Shown here piece by piece: positions 50,171-58,669 of a DNA stretch of 64,000 nucleotides. Position numbers and translations under genes: made by a program. The notes under the pieces were generated by a model. It ran no database searches. It was not told where the DNA came from and saw nothing but the letters and a program-made list of their open reading frames with translations. How positions within the stretch are numbered: the stretch's first letter is position 1; every line of letters begins with the position of its first letter. The stretch comes from JBAOHV01 sp964450685 (GTDB lineage Bacteria > Actinomycetota > Acidimicrobiia > Acidimicrobiales > Microtrichaceae). The stretch covers positions 1 to 64,000 of the forward strand of contig CAYVDN010000013.1 of NCBI GenBank assembly GCA_964450685.1, written 5' to 3'.

Positions 50171-51256
50171 TCAGGTGGCCGCCGTCTCGGGGGCGGTGGC
50201 CCTTTCGGCCCGGTTGCGTCGGATTCTGGCCGACTGCTGTCGGTACACACCGACGATGCCGCCGGGTGCCACGAGCATGATCAGGATCAGCACCAGGCCG
50301 AAGATCACCTGGGAGAAGCGCTGGTTCTCCGCAGGTATCGCCTCGCGCAGGTACACGATGATGAACGCGCCGAGCACCGGTCCGATGATGCTGTTGGCAC
50401 CGCCCAGCACAGCGGCGACGAGCAGGGTGATCGAAAGTGCGATCGTGAACGACGTCGGCGAAACCTGGTTGTTCAGCACGGCGAACATCCAGCCTCCCAC
50501 CGCGGCGATCGACGCCGACACCCCGAAGGTGACGACCTTGTAGCGGGACACATGGATGCCTGCCACCTCTGCGGCGGTCTCGTTGTCACGAATGGCCACG
50601 AGCGCCCGGCCGACCCGAGACGAGACCAGGTTGCGCACCAGCAGGAAGCACACCACTGCCAGTACCAGGAACACGTAGTAGCGCCACTGGTCGTCGGCCA
50701 GTCCCGTCCACTCCGGCGCACGGAACCCGGCGGTGAACAGGTAACGACGTCGGCCGACCTCCTCCAGCAGTGCCCAGTCGCCGTAGCCCTCACGAGGCAT
50801 CAACCCGCGTCCCACGGTGTTGCCCGTGATCTCGCCGAGTCGCACGACGATCTGGGGGAACAACGTCGCCAGGGCAAGGGTCACGAGCGCCAGGTAGATA
50901 CCCGTGATGCGCAGGGCCGGCAGACCGACGACCAACCCGACGACGAACGTGAACACGACAGCGATGACACCGGCCATCAGGTAGCTGACGTCGTAGTCCA
51001 CGGTGAGGATCATCGTGATGTAGGCGCCCATTCCCAGGAACGCTCCGTGACCGAGGGAGATCTGCCCGTTGAAGCCGGTCAGCAGCGCCAGCCCGAGTGC
51101 CGCAACCGCTATGTAGATGACCTCGCACAGCCGGTTCACGTCGCCTGCGGCGAGGACCTGGGGCGCGGCGACCGCCAGGGCAGCCATGGCAACCCACAGC
51201 GCCACACGCCACCAGACGATTCCGCCGGTCGCGCTCGTGGGGCCGTTGCCCGCCAT
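50171..51256 (-). CDS. livM: Branched-chain amino-acid ABC transporter permease LivM
   Basis: 361 residues, eight to ten membrane helices. Family segments: ALLTGFNGQISLGHGAFLG, GLVVGLPALRITGIYLALVTLA, and the EAA-type loop VAIRDNETAAEVAGIHVSRYKV that docks with the ATPases. The ATG shares one base with the livH stop (TGATG), so the two permeases are coupled. The basic C-terminus (IRRNRAERA) is cytoplasmic. Confidence 0.95.
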   Translation of the reverse strand: MAGNGPTSATGGIVWWRVALWVAMAALAVAAPQVLAAGDVNRLCEVIYIAVAALGLALLTGFNGQISLGHGAFLGMGAYITMILTVDYDVSYLMAGVIAVVFTFVVGLVVGLPALRITGIYLALVTLALATLFPQIVVRLGEITGNTVGRGLMPREGYGDWALLEEVGRRRYLFTAGFRAPEWTGLADDQWRYYVFLVLAVVCFLLVRNLVSSRVGRALVAIRDNETAAEVAGIHVSRYKVVTFGVSASIAAVGGWMFAVLNNQVSPTSFTIALSITLLVAAVLGGANSIIGPVLGAFIIVYLREAIPAENQRFSQVIFGLVLILIMLVAPGGIVGVYRQQSARIRRNRAERATAPETAAT

Positions 51257-52143
51257 CAGGCTCTCCCCACCTTCGCCGTGCCGAAGAGACCTTGTGGTCG
51301 CACGAGCAGCACGATGAGCACGAGCAGGAAGCCGGGGAGCAGCCGCAGATCCGGACCGATGACGGCCACGTAGCCGACCACGAGCTCGGACACGACACCG
51401 ATGATCAGACCGCCGACCACCGCGCCGATCGGGCTGTCGAACCCGCCGAGCGTCGCCGCAGCGAACGCGTAGATCAGCACTATCTGCATCATGTTCTTGT
51501 CGACGGCGACCGACGATGCGGTGAAGGTGCCGGCAAGCGAACCGATCGCCGCGGCGAGACCCCAGCCGATCATCAGCGTCGTGGTGACCTTGATCCCGGC
51601 CAGCGCAGCCGACTCCTGGTTCGAGGTGACCGCCCGCAGGGCAAGACCGAGTTTCGTGTGCTGGAACAGCAGGTTGAACGCGACGACCAGCACCCCGAGC
51701 ACGGCGAGCAGGCCCAGGACCTGTACCGCTATCCCCGCCCCGAACAGCGTGATGCGCTCGTTGCCGAAGACGCGCGGCACGGCCTTTGCGTCAGTTCCCC
51801 AGATGATCCCCGCTCCGTCGTTGAGCATGAGGAACAGACCGATGGTCACCATCACCACCGCGAGCGGATTCGCCTGGGTGCCGCCGAGTCTGACGATCAA
51901 CAGCTGGTAGAGCACCGCGCCGACGACGAACCCGATCAGCAACGACGCCACCGATGCGGCCCACCAGGGCAAGCCCTGGTCGAAGAGGTTCCACGCCACG
52001 AACGTCGTGAACATGGCGATCTCGCCCTGGGCGAAGTTCAACATGCCCGACGCCCGGAAGATGATCACGATCGCGAGCGCAAGGATCGCGTAGATCGCAC
52101 CGGCCTGGAGGCCGTCGAACACACGCTGGATGAACAGCTGCAC
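51256..52143 (-). CDS. livH: Branched-chain amino-acid ABC transporter permease LivH
   Basis: 295 residues, about eight helices. VQLFIQRVFDGLQAGAIYAI at the N-terminus, GMLNFAQGEIAMF and the coupling-loop sequence LGLALRAVTSNQESAALAGI identify LivH. The GTG at 52143 follows the livF stop by 4 bases. An in-frame extension to 52422 lies within livF and is not used. Confidence 0.95.
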   Translation of the reverse strand: MQLFIQRVFDGLQAGAIYAILALAIVIIFRASGMLNFAQGEIAMFTTFVAWNLFDQGLPWWAASVASLLIGFVVGAVLYQLLIVRLGGTQANPLAVVMVTIGLFLMLNDGAGIIWGTDAKAVPRVFGNERITLFGAGIAVQVLGLLAVLGVLVVAFNLLFQHTKLGLALRAVTSNQESAALAGIKVTTTLMIGWGLAAAIGSLAGTFTASSVAVDKNMMQIVLIYAFAAATLGGFDSPIGAVVGGLIIGVVSELVVGYVAVIGPDLRLLPGFLLVLIVLLVRPQGLFGTAKVGRA

Positions 52144-52147
52144 TGTT

Positions 52148-52870
52148 TCAGACCCCCAGGTAGGCGCGACGAACGACGTCGTCTGATCGGAGCTCATCAG
52201 CGGTGCCGGACGCGACGATCGTGCCGGTCTCCAGCACGTACCCGCGGTGGGCGATCTCCAGAGCCAGGTTTGCGTTCTGCTCGACGACCAGCACGGTGGT
52301 GCCCAGCTCGGCGTTGACCGCGGCGATGCGTTCGAACACGTCGCGGGTGACGAGAGGTGCGAGCCCCAGGGACGGCTCATCGAGCAGCAGCAGCCTCGGG
52401 CGGGACATGAGCGCCCTGGCAATGGCCAGCATCTGCTGTTCGCCGCCGCTCATCGAACCAGCAGACTGGTCGACACGTTCCTTGAGCCGGGGGAAGACGT
52501 CGAACCAACGATCGATGTCGGCCGAGACGTCCGATCCCGAACGGGTGAAGCCACCGACCCGCATGTTCTCCTGAACGGTCAGCTCGGGGAACGTGCCACG
52601 CCCCTGCGGTACGTGCGCCATGCCCAGGCGGACCAGGTCCTCGGGCTTGCGACCTGTCACCTCGGTTCCGTCGAAGCGGACGGTGCCCTTGGCAGGGATC
52701 ATCCCCGACAGCGCTCGCAGCGTGGTGGTCTTGCCGGATCCGTTGGCACCGAGCACGACGACGATCTCTCCGGCGTCGACGGACAGGTCGAGACCGTTGA
52801 GCACCTTGACCGGGCCGTAGCCCGCTCTGAGACCCTCCACCGACAACAGGGCGGTGTCGCCTGCGCTCAT
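52148..52870 (-). CDS. livF: Branched-chain amino-acid ABC transporter ATPase LivF
   Basis: 240 residues. Walker A GANGSGKT (41-48), Q-loop VPQGRGTF, signature SMSGGEQQMLAIARAL, Walker B LLLLDEPSLGLAP and switch His replaced as usual in LivF by a VEQN loop. The start overlaps the livG stop by 4 bases. Confidence 0.96.
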   Translation of the reverse strand: MSAGDTALLSVEGLRAGYGPVKVLNGLDLSVDAGEIVVVLGANGSGKTTTLRALSGMIPAKGTVRFDGTEVTGRKPEDLVRLGMAHVPQGRGTFPELTVQENMRVGGFTRSGSDVSADIDRWFDVFPRLKERVDQSAGSMSGGEQQMLAIARALMSRPRLLLLDEPSLGLAPLVTRDVFERIAAVNAELGTTVLVVEQNANLALEIAHRGYVLETGTIVASGTADELRSDDVVRRAYLGV

Positions 52871-53628
52871 GCGCTGCTCCCCAGGTAGGCGGCGATCACA
52901 GCCGGATCCTTCTGAACGACGTCGGGGGTGCCGTCGGCGATCTTCTGGCCGAACTCCATGACCACCACGTGGTCCGAGATCCCCATGACCATCCCCATGT
53001 GGTGCTCGACCAGCAGAACGGTCAACGAGAACTCGTCACGCAACGACCGGATGGTCGCACCGAGCTCGTCGACCTCGCTGTGGGTCAGACCGCTCGCCGG
53101 CTCGTCGAGCATCAGCAGACGGGGGCGGGACACGAGCGCCCGTGCCAGCTCGATGCGTTTGAGCGTTCCGTAGGGCAGGCCGGCTGCCGGTGCGGCCGCA
53201 ACCCGTTCCAGTCCAAGGCGGGTGAGCACCTCCATGGCCTCGGCCCGGAGCTGCTTCTCCCTGGCTCGGACCGGTAGGCCGAACATCGCGCTGACGAACC
53301 CGCCCGACGTCCGGGAGTGGGCGCCGACCATCACGTTGTCGAGCACGCTGAGGCCCTGCACGAGCGCGAGGTTCTGGAACGTCCTGGCGATGCCGAGCTC
53401 GGCGATCCTGTGCGGAGCCAATGCCAGCAGGTCGGAGCCGTCGAAGGCGACCGATCCCTCGTTCGCCTCGTAGAGACGGCTGATCACGTTGAACAGCGTG
53501 GTCTTGCCGGCACCGTTGGGACCGATCAGGGCACAGATCTGGCCCTGGTCGATTTCGAACGTGAGCCCGTCGAGCGCGGTGACACCACCGAAGCGCACAC
53601 GGATGCCGTCTACCTCGAGCAGCGCCAT
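52867..53628 (-). CDS. livG: Branched-chain amino-acid ABC transporter ATPase LivG
   Basis: 253 residues. Walker A GPNGAGKT (36-43), ARTFQNLAL Q-loop, Walker B LLMLDEPASGL and switch His in LLVEHHMGMVMG. The signature is weakened: LPYGTLKRIELARAL (LivG commonly has LSYGxQRRLEIARAL). ATG 53628 has a GGAGGTGG site. It is the first gene of the liv transcript. Confidence 0.96.
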   Translation of the reverse strand: MALLEVDGIRVRFGGVTALDGLTFEIDQGQICALIGPNGAGKTTLFNVISRLYEANEGSVAFDGSDLLALAPHRIAELGIARTFQNLALVQGLSVLDNVMVGAHSRTSGGFVSAMFGLPVRAREKQLRAEAMEVLTRLGLERVAAAPAAGLPYGTLKRIELARALVSRPRLLMLDEPASGLTHSEVDELGATIRSLRDEFSLTVLLVEHHMGMVMGISDHVVVMEFGQKIADGTPDVVQKDPAVIAAYLGSSA

Positions 53629-53673
53629 CGGTTCCGGTCCACCTCCCCCGCCGCAGCGAGCCACACCCCCGTG

Positions 53674-53718
53674 CCCCGTACGGGGTCCCGACAGTAGCCG
53701 GGTGTCGCGTCCGTGCAA
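53674..53718 (-). promoter_or_regulatory. Promoter of the liv operon with a palindrome at the transcript start
   Basis: On the minus strand -35 TTGCAC (53713-53718) and -10 TACTGT (53691-53696), 16 bases apart. The perfect palindrome CCCCGTACGGGG (53674-53685) begins about where transcription should start and could be an operator. The leader is about 55 bases. Confidence 0.5.
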
Positions 53719-53777
53719 GCGACCTGTGCGAATCCGGCCGATGAGCCTCTGGCTACGCCGCTCGGCCGAGGTCGGAC

Positions 53778-54812
53778 TCAGACCCTGCGGGCACCCATGA
53801 ACAGCTCGCGGAGCTCCTCGTAGGACTCCACGACACGACCCGCTCCGAGCACGACCGACTCGAGTGGCTGGCGCACCAGCCGCACCGGCACCTCGGTCTC
53901 CTTCGCCAGGCGCAGGTCGAGTCCCTTGAGCATCGAACCACCTCCTACGAGGTGGATGCCGTGCTCGATCAGGTCCTGGGCCAGCTCGGGTGGCGCCTCG
54001 GCGACACAGCTCAGCACCGAGTCGACCATCGCGTTGACCGGCTCGGCAATGGCCGAGCGGACCTCCTCCGCCGAGAGGATCACGGTCTTGGGCAGGCCCG
54101 ACATGAGCTCACGGCCGCGCACCTCGGCACGTACCTCATCGGGGGTCGGGTAGGCGGAACCGATGAGGATCTTGATCTCCTCGGCGGTCTGCTCGCCGAT
54201 CGCGATGCCGTACTCGCGGCGGATGTGGATGATGATCGCCGCGTCGATGTCGAACGAGCCGACCCTGACCGCTTGGAGCGCAACGACACCGCCGAGCGAT
54301 ATCAGCGCTGTCTCGGAGGTGCCTCCGCCGATGTCGACGACCATGTTCGCCATCGGCTGGTGGATGGGCAGACCCGAACCGACAGCGGCCGCCATCGGTT
54401 GCTCGATCAGCTGCGCCTCGGTCGCGCCGGCACGGCGAGCCGCTTCGGTCACCGCACGCTTCTCGACAGCGGTAATCGCCGATGGCACGCAGATGACGAC
54501 CCTCGGGCGGTTGAAGCGATTCACCCCCACCCGCTTGAGCAGCAGGCGGATCATCTCCTGGGTGACCTCGAAGTCGGTTATCGCGCCCTTGCGCAGCGGT
54601 CGGACAGCGACGATGTAGCTGGGTGTCCGGCCGATCATCTTCCACGCGTCGCGACCCATGGCGAGCACCTCGTTGGTGCGCGAGTTGAGCGCGATGACAG
54701 AAGGCTCGTTCAACACGATGCCCTCTCCTCGTGCATAGACCAGCGTGTTGGCCGTGCCGAGGTCGATAGCGAGGTCCCTGCCCAGTTCAGGCTCCCCGAC
54801 CGCGCCGACCAT
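53778..54812 (-). CDS. mreB: MreB, rod-shape actin homologue
   Basis: 344 residues, an actin-fold ATPase that forms membrane-associated filaments guiding wall synthesis. ATP-site motifs: LAIDLGTANTLVYARGEGIV, VVICVPSAITAVEKRAVTEA, VVDIGGGTSETALISLGG, and GSMLKGLDLRLAKETEVPV. The start at 54812 overlaps the small upstream gene by 26 bases. No mreC or mreD follows: the next genes are the liv operon on the same strand after about 60 bases and its own promoter. Confidence 0.95.
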   Translation of the reverse strand: MVGAVGEPELGRDLAIDLGTANTLVYARGEGIVLNEPSVIALNSRTNEVLAMGRDAWKMIGRTPSYIVAVRPLRKGAITDFEVTQEMIRLLLKRVGVNRFNRPRVVICVPSAITAVEKRAVTEAARRAGATEAQLIEQPMAAAVGSGLPIHQPMANMVVDIGGGTSETALISLGGVVALQAVRVGSFDIDAAIIIHIRREYGIAIGEQTAEEIKILIGSAYPTPDEVRAEVRGRELMSGLPKTVILSAEEVRSAIAEPVNAMVDSVLSCVAEAPPELAQDLIEHGIHLVGGGSMLKGLDLRLAKETEVPVRLVRQPLESVVLGAGRVVESYEELRELFMGARRV

Positions 54813-54969
54813 CGGTCGGCTCCTCGGGTGCGAGAGCACGCATCTTGTGGTGGAACTCCTCGACCGACGACCGCGGCGACGTCGGCGACGGCCGGTTGCG
54901 GAGCCACAGGACCAGCAGGCCCACACAGCTCAGCGCGACCGCGATCAGGAGGTAGACCACGTTGCTCAC
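54787..54969 (-). CDS. Small single-helix membrane protein upstream of mreB
   Basis: 60 residues: one N-terminal helix (VSNVVYLLIAVALSCVGLLV) then a basic stretch (WLRNRP) and a polar tail with a short helix SSVEEFHHKMRAL. The GTG at 54969 is placed 7 bases after a TACGAT -10 box. The 3' end overlaps mreB by 26 bases, so the two are probably translated together. No family is recognised; a role with MreB at the membrane is only a guess. Confidence 0.7.
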   Translation of the reverse strand: MSNVVYLLIAVALSCVGLLVLWLRNRPSPTSPRSSVEEFHHKMRALAPEEPTDGRRGRGA

Positions 54970-54976
54970 CGGGCAC

Positions 54977-54982
54977 ATCGTA
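54977..54982 (-). promoter_or_regulatory. -10 box of the small gene and mreB (leaderless type)
   Basis: TACGAT on the minus strand, 7 bases before the GTG at 54969. Confidence 0.5.
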
Positions 54983-55048
54983 GGGAAGATCCGACCGTGT
55001 GCCCCACCGTGGGGTCCACGCCGCGGCCACGAGCACCGTTCGGGTCGG

Positions 55049-55054
55049 TATCGT
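55049..55054 (+). promoter_or_regulatory. -10 box of the pseudo-HtrA gene (leaderless type)
   Basis: TATCGT, 7 bases before the ATG at 55062. Confidence 0.5.
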
Positions 55055-55061
55055 CGTCGCC

Positions 55062-55910
55062 ATGATCGGCGCCGACGACCCGGGCACCGGCCCGGAGCCG
55101 GATCCTCGGGCCATCAACAGCGGGCGTTCCTGGACGCATCCGAGCGAAGTGGGAATGGCCCACCGTGGTCGTACCGACAGGCGCCGTACGACCCTGATCG
55201 CGTCGGGCGTCCTGATCGGAGGCGTGTGCCTGCTGTTGTCCGGGTTCGTCATGGGAGAGGTCGACCGGACCGCCACCGCCACATCGGTCACCGCTCCACG
55301 TGAACGGGCTCTGGGCTCAGTCGCTCTGATCACAGCCGTCGCCGAGGGCGCCACCCACTCGGCGACAGGGGTCGTGCTCGACGACCGGGGCCGCGTCCTG
55401 GTCGGGTCGGCAGCGGTGGACGACGCGGACGAACTTTGGGTGCGCTGCACCGGCGGTGACCTCCAGCAGGCCCGGGTGATCGCCTCGGATCCCGTCAACG
55501 ACATGTCGGTGCTCGAGGTGGCCGCGCCCGCGGGGGTTCCGGTGACGATCTCACGCCACGTACCGGCCGATGGAACCCGTCTGCAGATGGTCCAGGCCGG
55601 CCCGGCCGCTGATGTGAGCGTCGATCTCGAGGTCGGCGAGCGCGACGAACCCGAGAAGCAATCGCGCAGCGAGCACGCCCCGAAGCTGATCGACCTGACC
55701 TGGACAAGCGGATCGTCGACCTTCACCGCCAGGGCTGACGGGCCCCTGCCGCTCGACGACCCCCACGGGGCGATGGTCTTCGATCGGTCGGGACGTCTGG
55801 CCGGGGTGGTGGTCAGCGAGCAGGACGACCGCGGCCATCCGGTTCTGTCGGTCGCCGCTGCCGACGACATCGCGGATGCCGCCGTGCGCCTGCTCAGCCA
55901 GCACGACTGA
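55062..55910 (+). CDS. HtrA/DegP-like membrane protein lacking the catalytic triad
   Basis: 282 residues: cytoplasmic N-terminus with SWTHPSEVG, one membrane anchor (about 45-65; TTLIASGVLIGGVCLLLSGF), and an extracytoplasmic trypsin-like domain. ATGVVLDDRGRVLVGSAAVDDADELWV aligns in outline with the DegP stretch GSGVIID..G.ILTNNHVVDGAD, but the His of NNHVV is replaced by Ala. ASDPVNDMSVLEV keeps the Asp. The Ser motif GNSGGPL is replaced by DPHGAMVF. It is therefore likely a non-proteolytic binding protein. Confidence 0.72.
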   Translation: MIGADDPGTGPEPDPRAINSGRSWTHPSEVGMAHRGRTDRRRTTLIASGVLIGGVCLLLSGFVMGEVDRTATATSVTAPRERALGSVALITAVAEGATHSATGVVLDDRGRVLVGSAAVDDADELWVRCTGGDLQQARVIASDPVNDMSVLEVAAPAGVPVTISRHVPADGTRLQMVQAGPAADVSVDLEVGERDEPEKQSRSEHAPKLIDLTWTSGSSTFTARADGPLPLDDPHGAMVFDRSGRLAGVVVSEQDDRGHPVLSVAAADDIADAAVRLLSQHD

Positions 55911-55946
55911 CACGGGGTACGCGGCACGTGTGAAGCCGGGGGACCC

Positions 55947-55952
55947 TACGAT
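55947..55952 (+). promoter_or_regulatory. -10 box of the DUF2342 gene (leaderless type)
   Basis: TACGAT, 6 bases before the GTG at 55959. Confidence 0.5.
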
Positions 55953-55958
55953 CGGGGT

Positions 55959-57284
55959 GTGAGCAACTTCTTCCCCTTCGGCTCGGACGCGGCGGGTGAC
56001 GACGACCCGTTCGCTGCGATGAACATGTTCCTCCAGGACATGTCGCGCATGTTCTCCGGCCAGGGGTCGGGCAGCTGGGACGCCGCCGGCCAGCTGGCAG
56101 GCTCCATCGCCGACGAGGGCCGTTCAGAGCCGAACGTCGACCCGATGGAGCGCCAGGCGATCGAGCAGCTCACCAGGGTCGCCGAACTCCAGGTCGGCGA
56201 GATCACCGGTCGCCCGGTCGATGAGCCGCTCCGCATGGAACCACTCACCCGCGCCCAGTGGGCCCGGAGGTTCCTCGATGACGAGCGTCCGCTGCTGGAG
56301 CGCCTGTCGGGGTCGATCGGCGCCGCGCTCCAGGCGCAGCTCGGCGAGCTCGATGCCGAGGGATCCGATCTCACCGACCTGGGTCTGCCGCAGATGCCGG
56401 GCATGTCACCCGAGGCGATGCTGCGTCAGATGATGCAGATGATGGGCCCGATGCTGCTCGGCATGATGGCCGGGAGCACCGCCGGGCACCTGGGCACCAG
56501 AGCGCTCGGCCACTACGAGCTTCCGCTGTCCCGCCCTGTGGCCGGGCCCCTCACGATGGCGCTCGCGAACGTCGATGGCTTCGCCGACGACTGGAGCCTC
56601 CCCCGCGACGGCATCCGCCTCTGGGTCTGCTGTTCTGACGTCGCACACCACCAGGTGCTCACCCTTCCCCACGTGCGCGAGCACCTCGACGGCCTGCTCG
56701 AACGTTACGTGTCGGCGTTCTCGGAGGACCCGGAGCAGATCGAACAGCGGATGCGCGACCTGGGCATCGACGACATGATCGCCTCGGGCGGATCGGAGCC
56801 GGAGCTCGAAGCTCTGCAACGACTGGCCGGCGACCCCGAGGTACTGCTGGGCGCGATGCAGTCGGACGAGCAGCGCGCGCTGATGCCCCGGATCGAAGCG
56901 GTTGTGGCGACCGTCGAGGGGTACGTCGACTGGGTTCTGGACACGATCGGGTCACGCCTCATCCCCGAGTACGACCGGGCGACCGAGGCGCTGAGACGCC
57001 GGCGCGTCGAGGCGGGTCCCGCCAGCCGTTTCGTGGAGAGGTTGTTCGGGCTCGAGCTGTCGCAGTCCACATTCGACCGAGGCTCCGCGTTCGTCGACGG
57101 AGTGGTCGCACGCGCGGGCTCTTCTGCTCTGGATCGCCTGTGGGCCGACGCCGAGCACCTGCCCACACCGGCAGAGCTGGAAGCCCCCGGACTCTGGTTG
57201 GCCCGGGTCGGGATCGAGGGCGATCAGCTCGACCTGGGTGAGGTCAGCTTCGAGGTTCCCGACTTCCCCGACCTTGACGCCTGA
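55959..57284 (+). CDS. DUF2342 (zincin-like, F420-associated family) protein with degenerate metal site
   Basis: 441 residues of the actinobacterial DUF2342 family, classed as zincin-like and named for association with coenzyme F420 organisms. Matching segments: QLTRVAELQVGEITGRP, RAQWARRFLDDERPLLERL, MGPMLLGMMAGSTAGHLGTRALGHYELPL and EGYVDWVLDTIGSRLIP. Where active members have HExxH, this reads CSDVAHHQVL: the first His and the Glu are missing, so proteolysis is doubtful. The family lies near PDZ-S16 and UPF0182 genes in mycobacteria. The last 41 bases overlap the convergent MFS gene. Confidence 0.88.
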   Translation: MSNFFPFGSDAAGDDDPFAAMNMFLQDMSRMFSGQGSGSWDAAGQLAGSIADEGRSEPNVDPMERQAIEQLTRVAELQVGEITGRPVDEPLRMEPLTRAQWARRFLDDERPLLERLSGSIGAALQAQLGELDAEGSDLTDLGLPQMPGMSPEAMLRQMMQMMGPMLLGMMAGSTAGHLGTRALGHYELPLSRPVAGPLTMALANVDGFADDWSLPRDGIRLWVCCSDVAHHQVLTLPHVREHLDGLLERYVSAFSEDPEQIEQRMRDLGIDDMIASGGSEPELEALQRLAGDPEVLLGAMQSDEQRALMPRIEAVVATVEGYVDWVLDTIGSRLIPEYDRATEALRRRRVEAGPASRFVERLFGLELSQSTFDRGSAFVDGVVARAGSSALDRLWADAEHLPTPAELEAPGLWLARVGIEGDQLDLGEVSFEVPDFPDLDA

Positions 57285-58662
57285 TCCGCTGCGACCGCTG
57301 CCAAGCGTGGCGTCCCGCGGTACGGGCGTCCGGCAGACGCCTGGGTGACTCCCCCCGCTGCACCGCTCGTGTGGCGGACCAGTAGAAGATCGCCGACGCC
57401 GCCGCCAGCACCGCGACGATGACTCCGCCCAACCGGGTGCCCATGGCGACGACGACAGGCAGGGCAGCTCCGAGCACCCAGATCATCTGGAAGCGGGACT
57501 CGAATCGGGCGAAGGCACGACCGCGGTTGGCATCGGGGGCGTCACGTTGCACGACTGCGTCGAACGCCTGCTTTCCCGAAGCTGCGGCAACCGCAACAGC
57601 GAAGGCGAGGGCCGATTGGCCCGGCAGTCCCCGCATTGCTGCCGCGCAGACGCCTCCGACCCCGGCGAGCACGACCGCTCCGAGCAGCAGGTGCTCCTCG
57701 GCGTCGATGTGACGTCTCACCGCCGGGGCGACGCTCGCCCCGACCAGGCCGCCGATACCGGTGAGCGCGACGACGACACCGAAGTGCCACACCGGCGGAG
57801 CGCCGACCGGCGCGAGATCGGCTGCATCGATCGGTGCACCGGGAACCGCCACCGCCCGCCCGGCCATCGCGCCCAGGCGCGGCACCGTGGCCGCCCCGCG
57901 GAGCACGAACGCCAACAGGAACGTGACGAAGCCGACGACCCAGCGGAGCGTGCCCATGGCCGAGGCGGTGGAAAGCACCCCCGCGCTGCGCAACTCCTCG
58001 CGCTCCTCGGCGCCCGGCGGCTCCTCCGCGACCGTGGTGACGGGAACTCGCAGCGACGCGACGGACGCAACCGCGAACACGACCGCTGCCAGCACCGAGA
58101 CCGCTGCGGGCGACGCGACCCAGAGGAGGAACGCACCGGGGAGACCCGCCGCGAACGCTGCGACGCCCGACAGCACCTGCAGTTTGGAGTTGGCCTCGAC
58201 CAACGCGTGGTCGCCGATCACGACGGTGGGGACGAGCGCTGCTTTGGCCACGTTGTAGGACTTGGACAACACCAGCATCGCGAAGGCCTCGGGGTAGAGC
58301 ACGAGGCTCTCGGTGCCGGCGCTCGAGACCATCAACAACGCCACCCCAGCGCGTGCCGCGCACGACCCGATAAGCAGCACGCGGCGCCCGCCGGGCATGC
58401 GATCCATCATCGGTCCGATCAATGGTCCGACGAGCGCGAACGGGGCCATGGTGAACAGCAGGTACAGAGCGATCCTCCACCGGGCACCGGCCGGATCGAT
58501 CGAGAAGAAGAGCGAACCGGCCAGCACGAGCGCGACGAGCGCGTCGCCACCTGTGGCCAGGACGTGGGTGACGGCGAGCCGACCGAACCCGGTCGAGGTG
58601 TCGAAGCGTCCCTGACCGGCTCTTGTCACCCGGTGACGCGGAGATGGGTCGGGAGTCGGCAC
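57244..58662 (-). CDS. MFS transporter
   Basis: 472 residues with about twelve membrane helices and a central cytoplasmic loop (EEPPGAEEREEL). The loop between helices 2 and 3 has GPLIGPMMDRMPGGRRVLL, the MFS motif A. The substrate is unknown. The GTG at 58662 is selected because a TAGCAT -10 box ends exactly 7 bases before it; earlier in-frame starts reach into the response-regulator gene. The C-terminus is basic. It overlaps the DUF2342 gene end by 41 bases, tail to tail. Confidence 0.85.
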   Translation of the reverse strand: MPTPDPSPRHRVTRAGQGRFDTSTGFGRLAVTHVLATGGDALVALVLAGSLFFSIDPAGARWRIALYLLFTMAPFALVGPLIGPMMDRMPGGRRVLLIGSCAARAGVALLMVSSAGTESLVLYPEAFAMLVLSKSYNVAKAALVPTVVIGDHALVEANSKLQVLSGVAAFAAGLPGAFLLWVASPAAVSVLAAVVFAVASVASLRVPVTTVAEEPPGAEEREELRSAGVLSTASAMGTLRWVVGFVTFLLAFVLRGAATVPRLGAMAGRAVAVPGAPIDAADLAPVGAPPVWHFGVVVALTGIGGLVGASVAPAVRRHIDAEEHLLLGAVVLAGVGGVCAAAMRGLPGQSALAFAVAVAAASGKQAFDAVVQRDAPDANRGRAFARFESRFQMIWVLGAALPVVVAMGTRLGGVIVAVLAAASAIFYWSATRAVQRGESPRRLPDARTAGRHAWQRSQRIRRQGRGSREPRS

Positions 58663-58669
58663 CTGACCG

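Noticed and set aside
54813..54926. Longer MreB start at 54926
   Set aside because: The added residues are Arg/Ser/Cys-rich and lie within the small membrane-protein gene in another frame.
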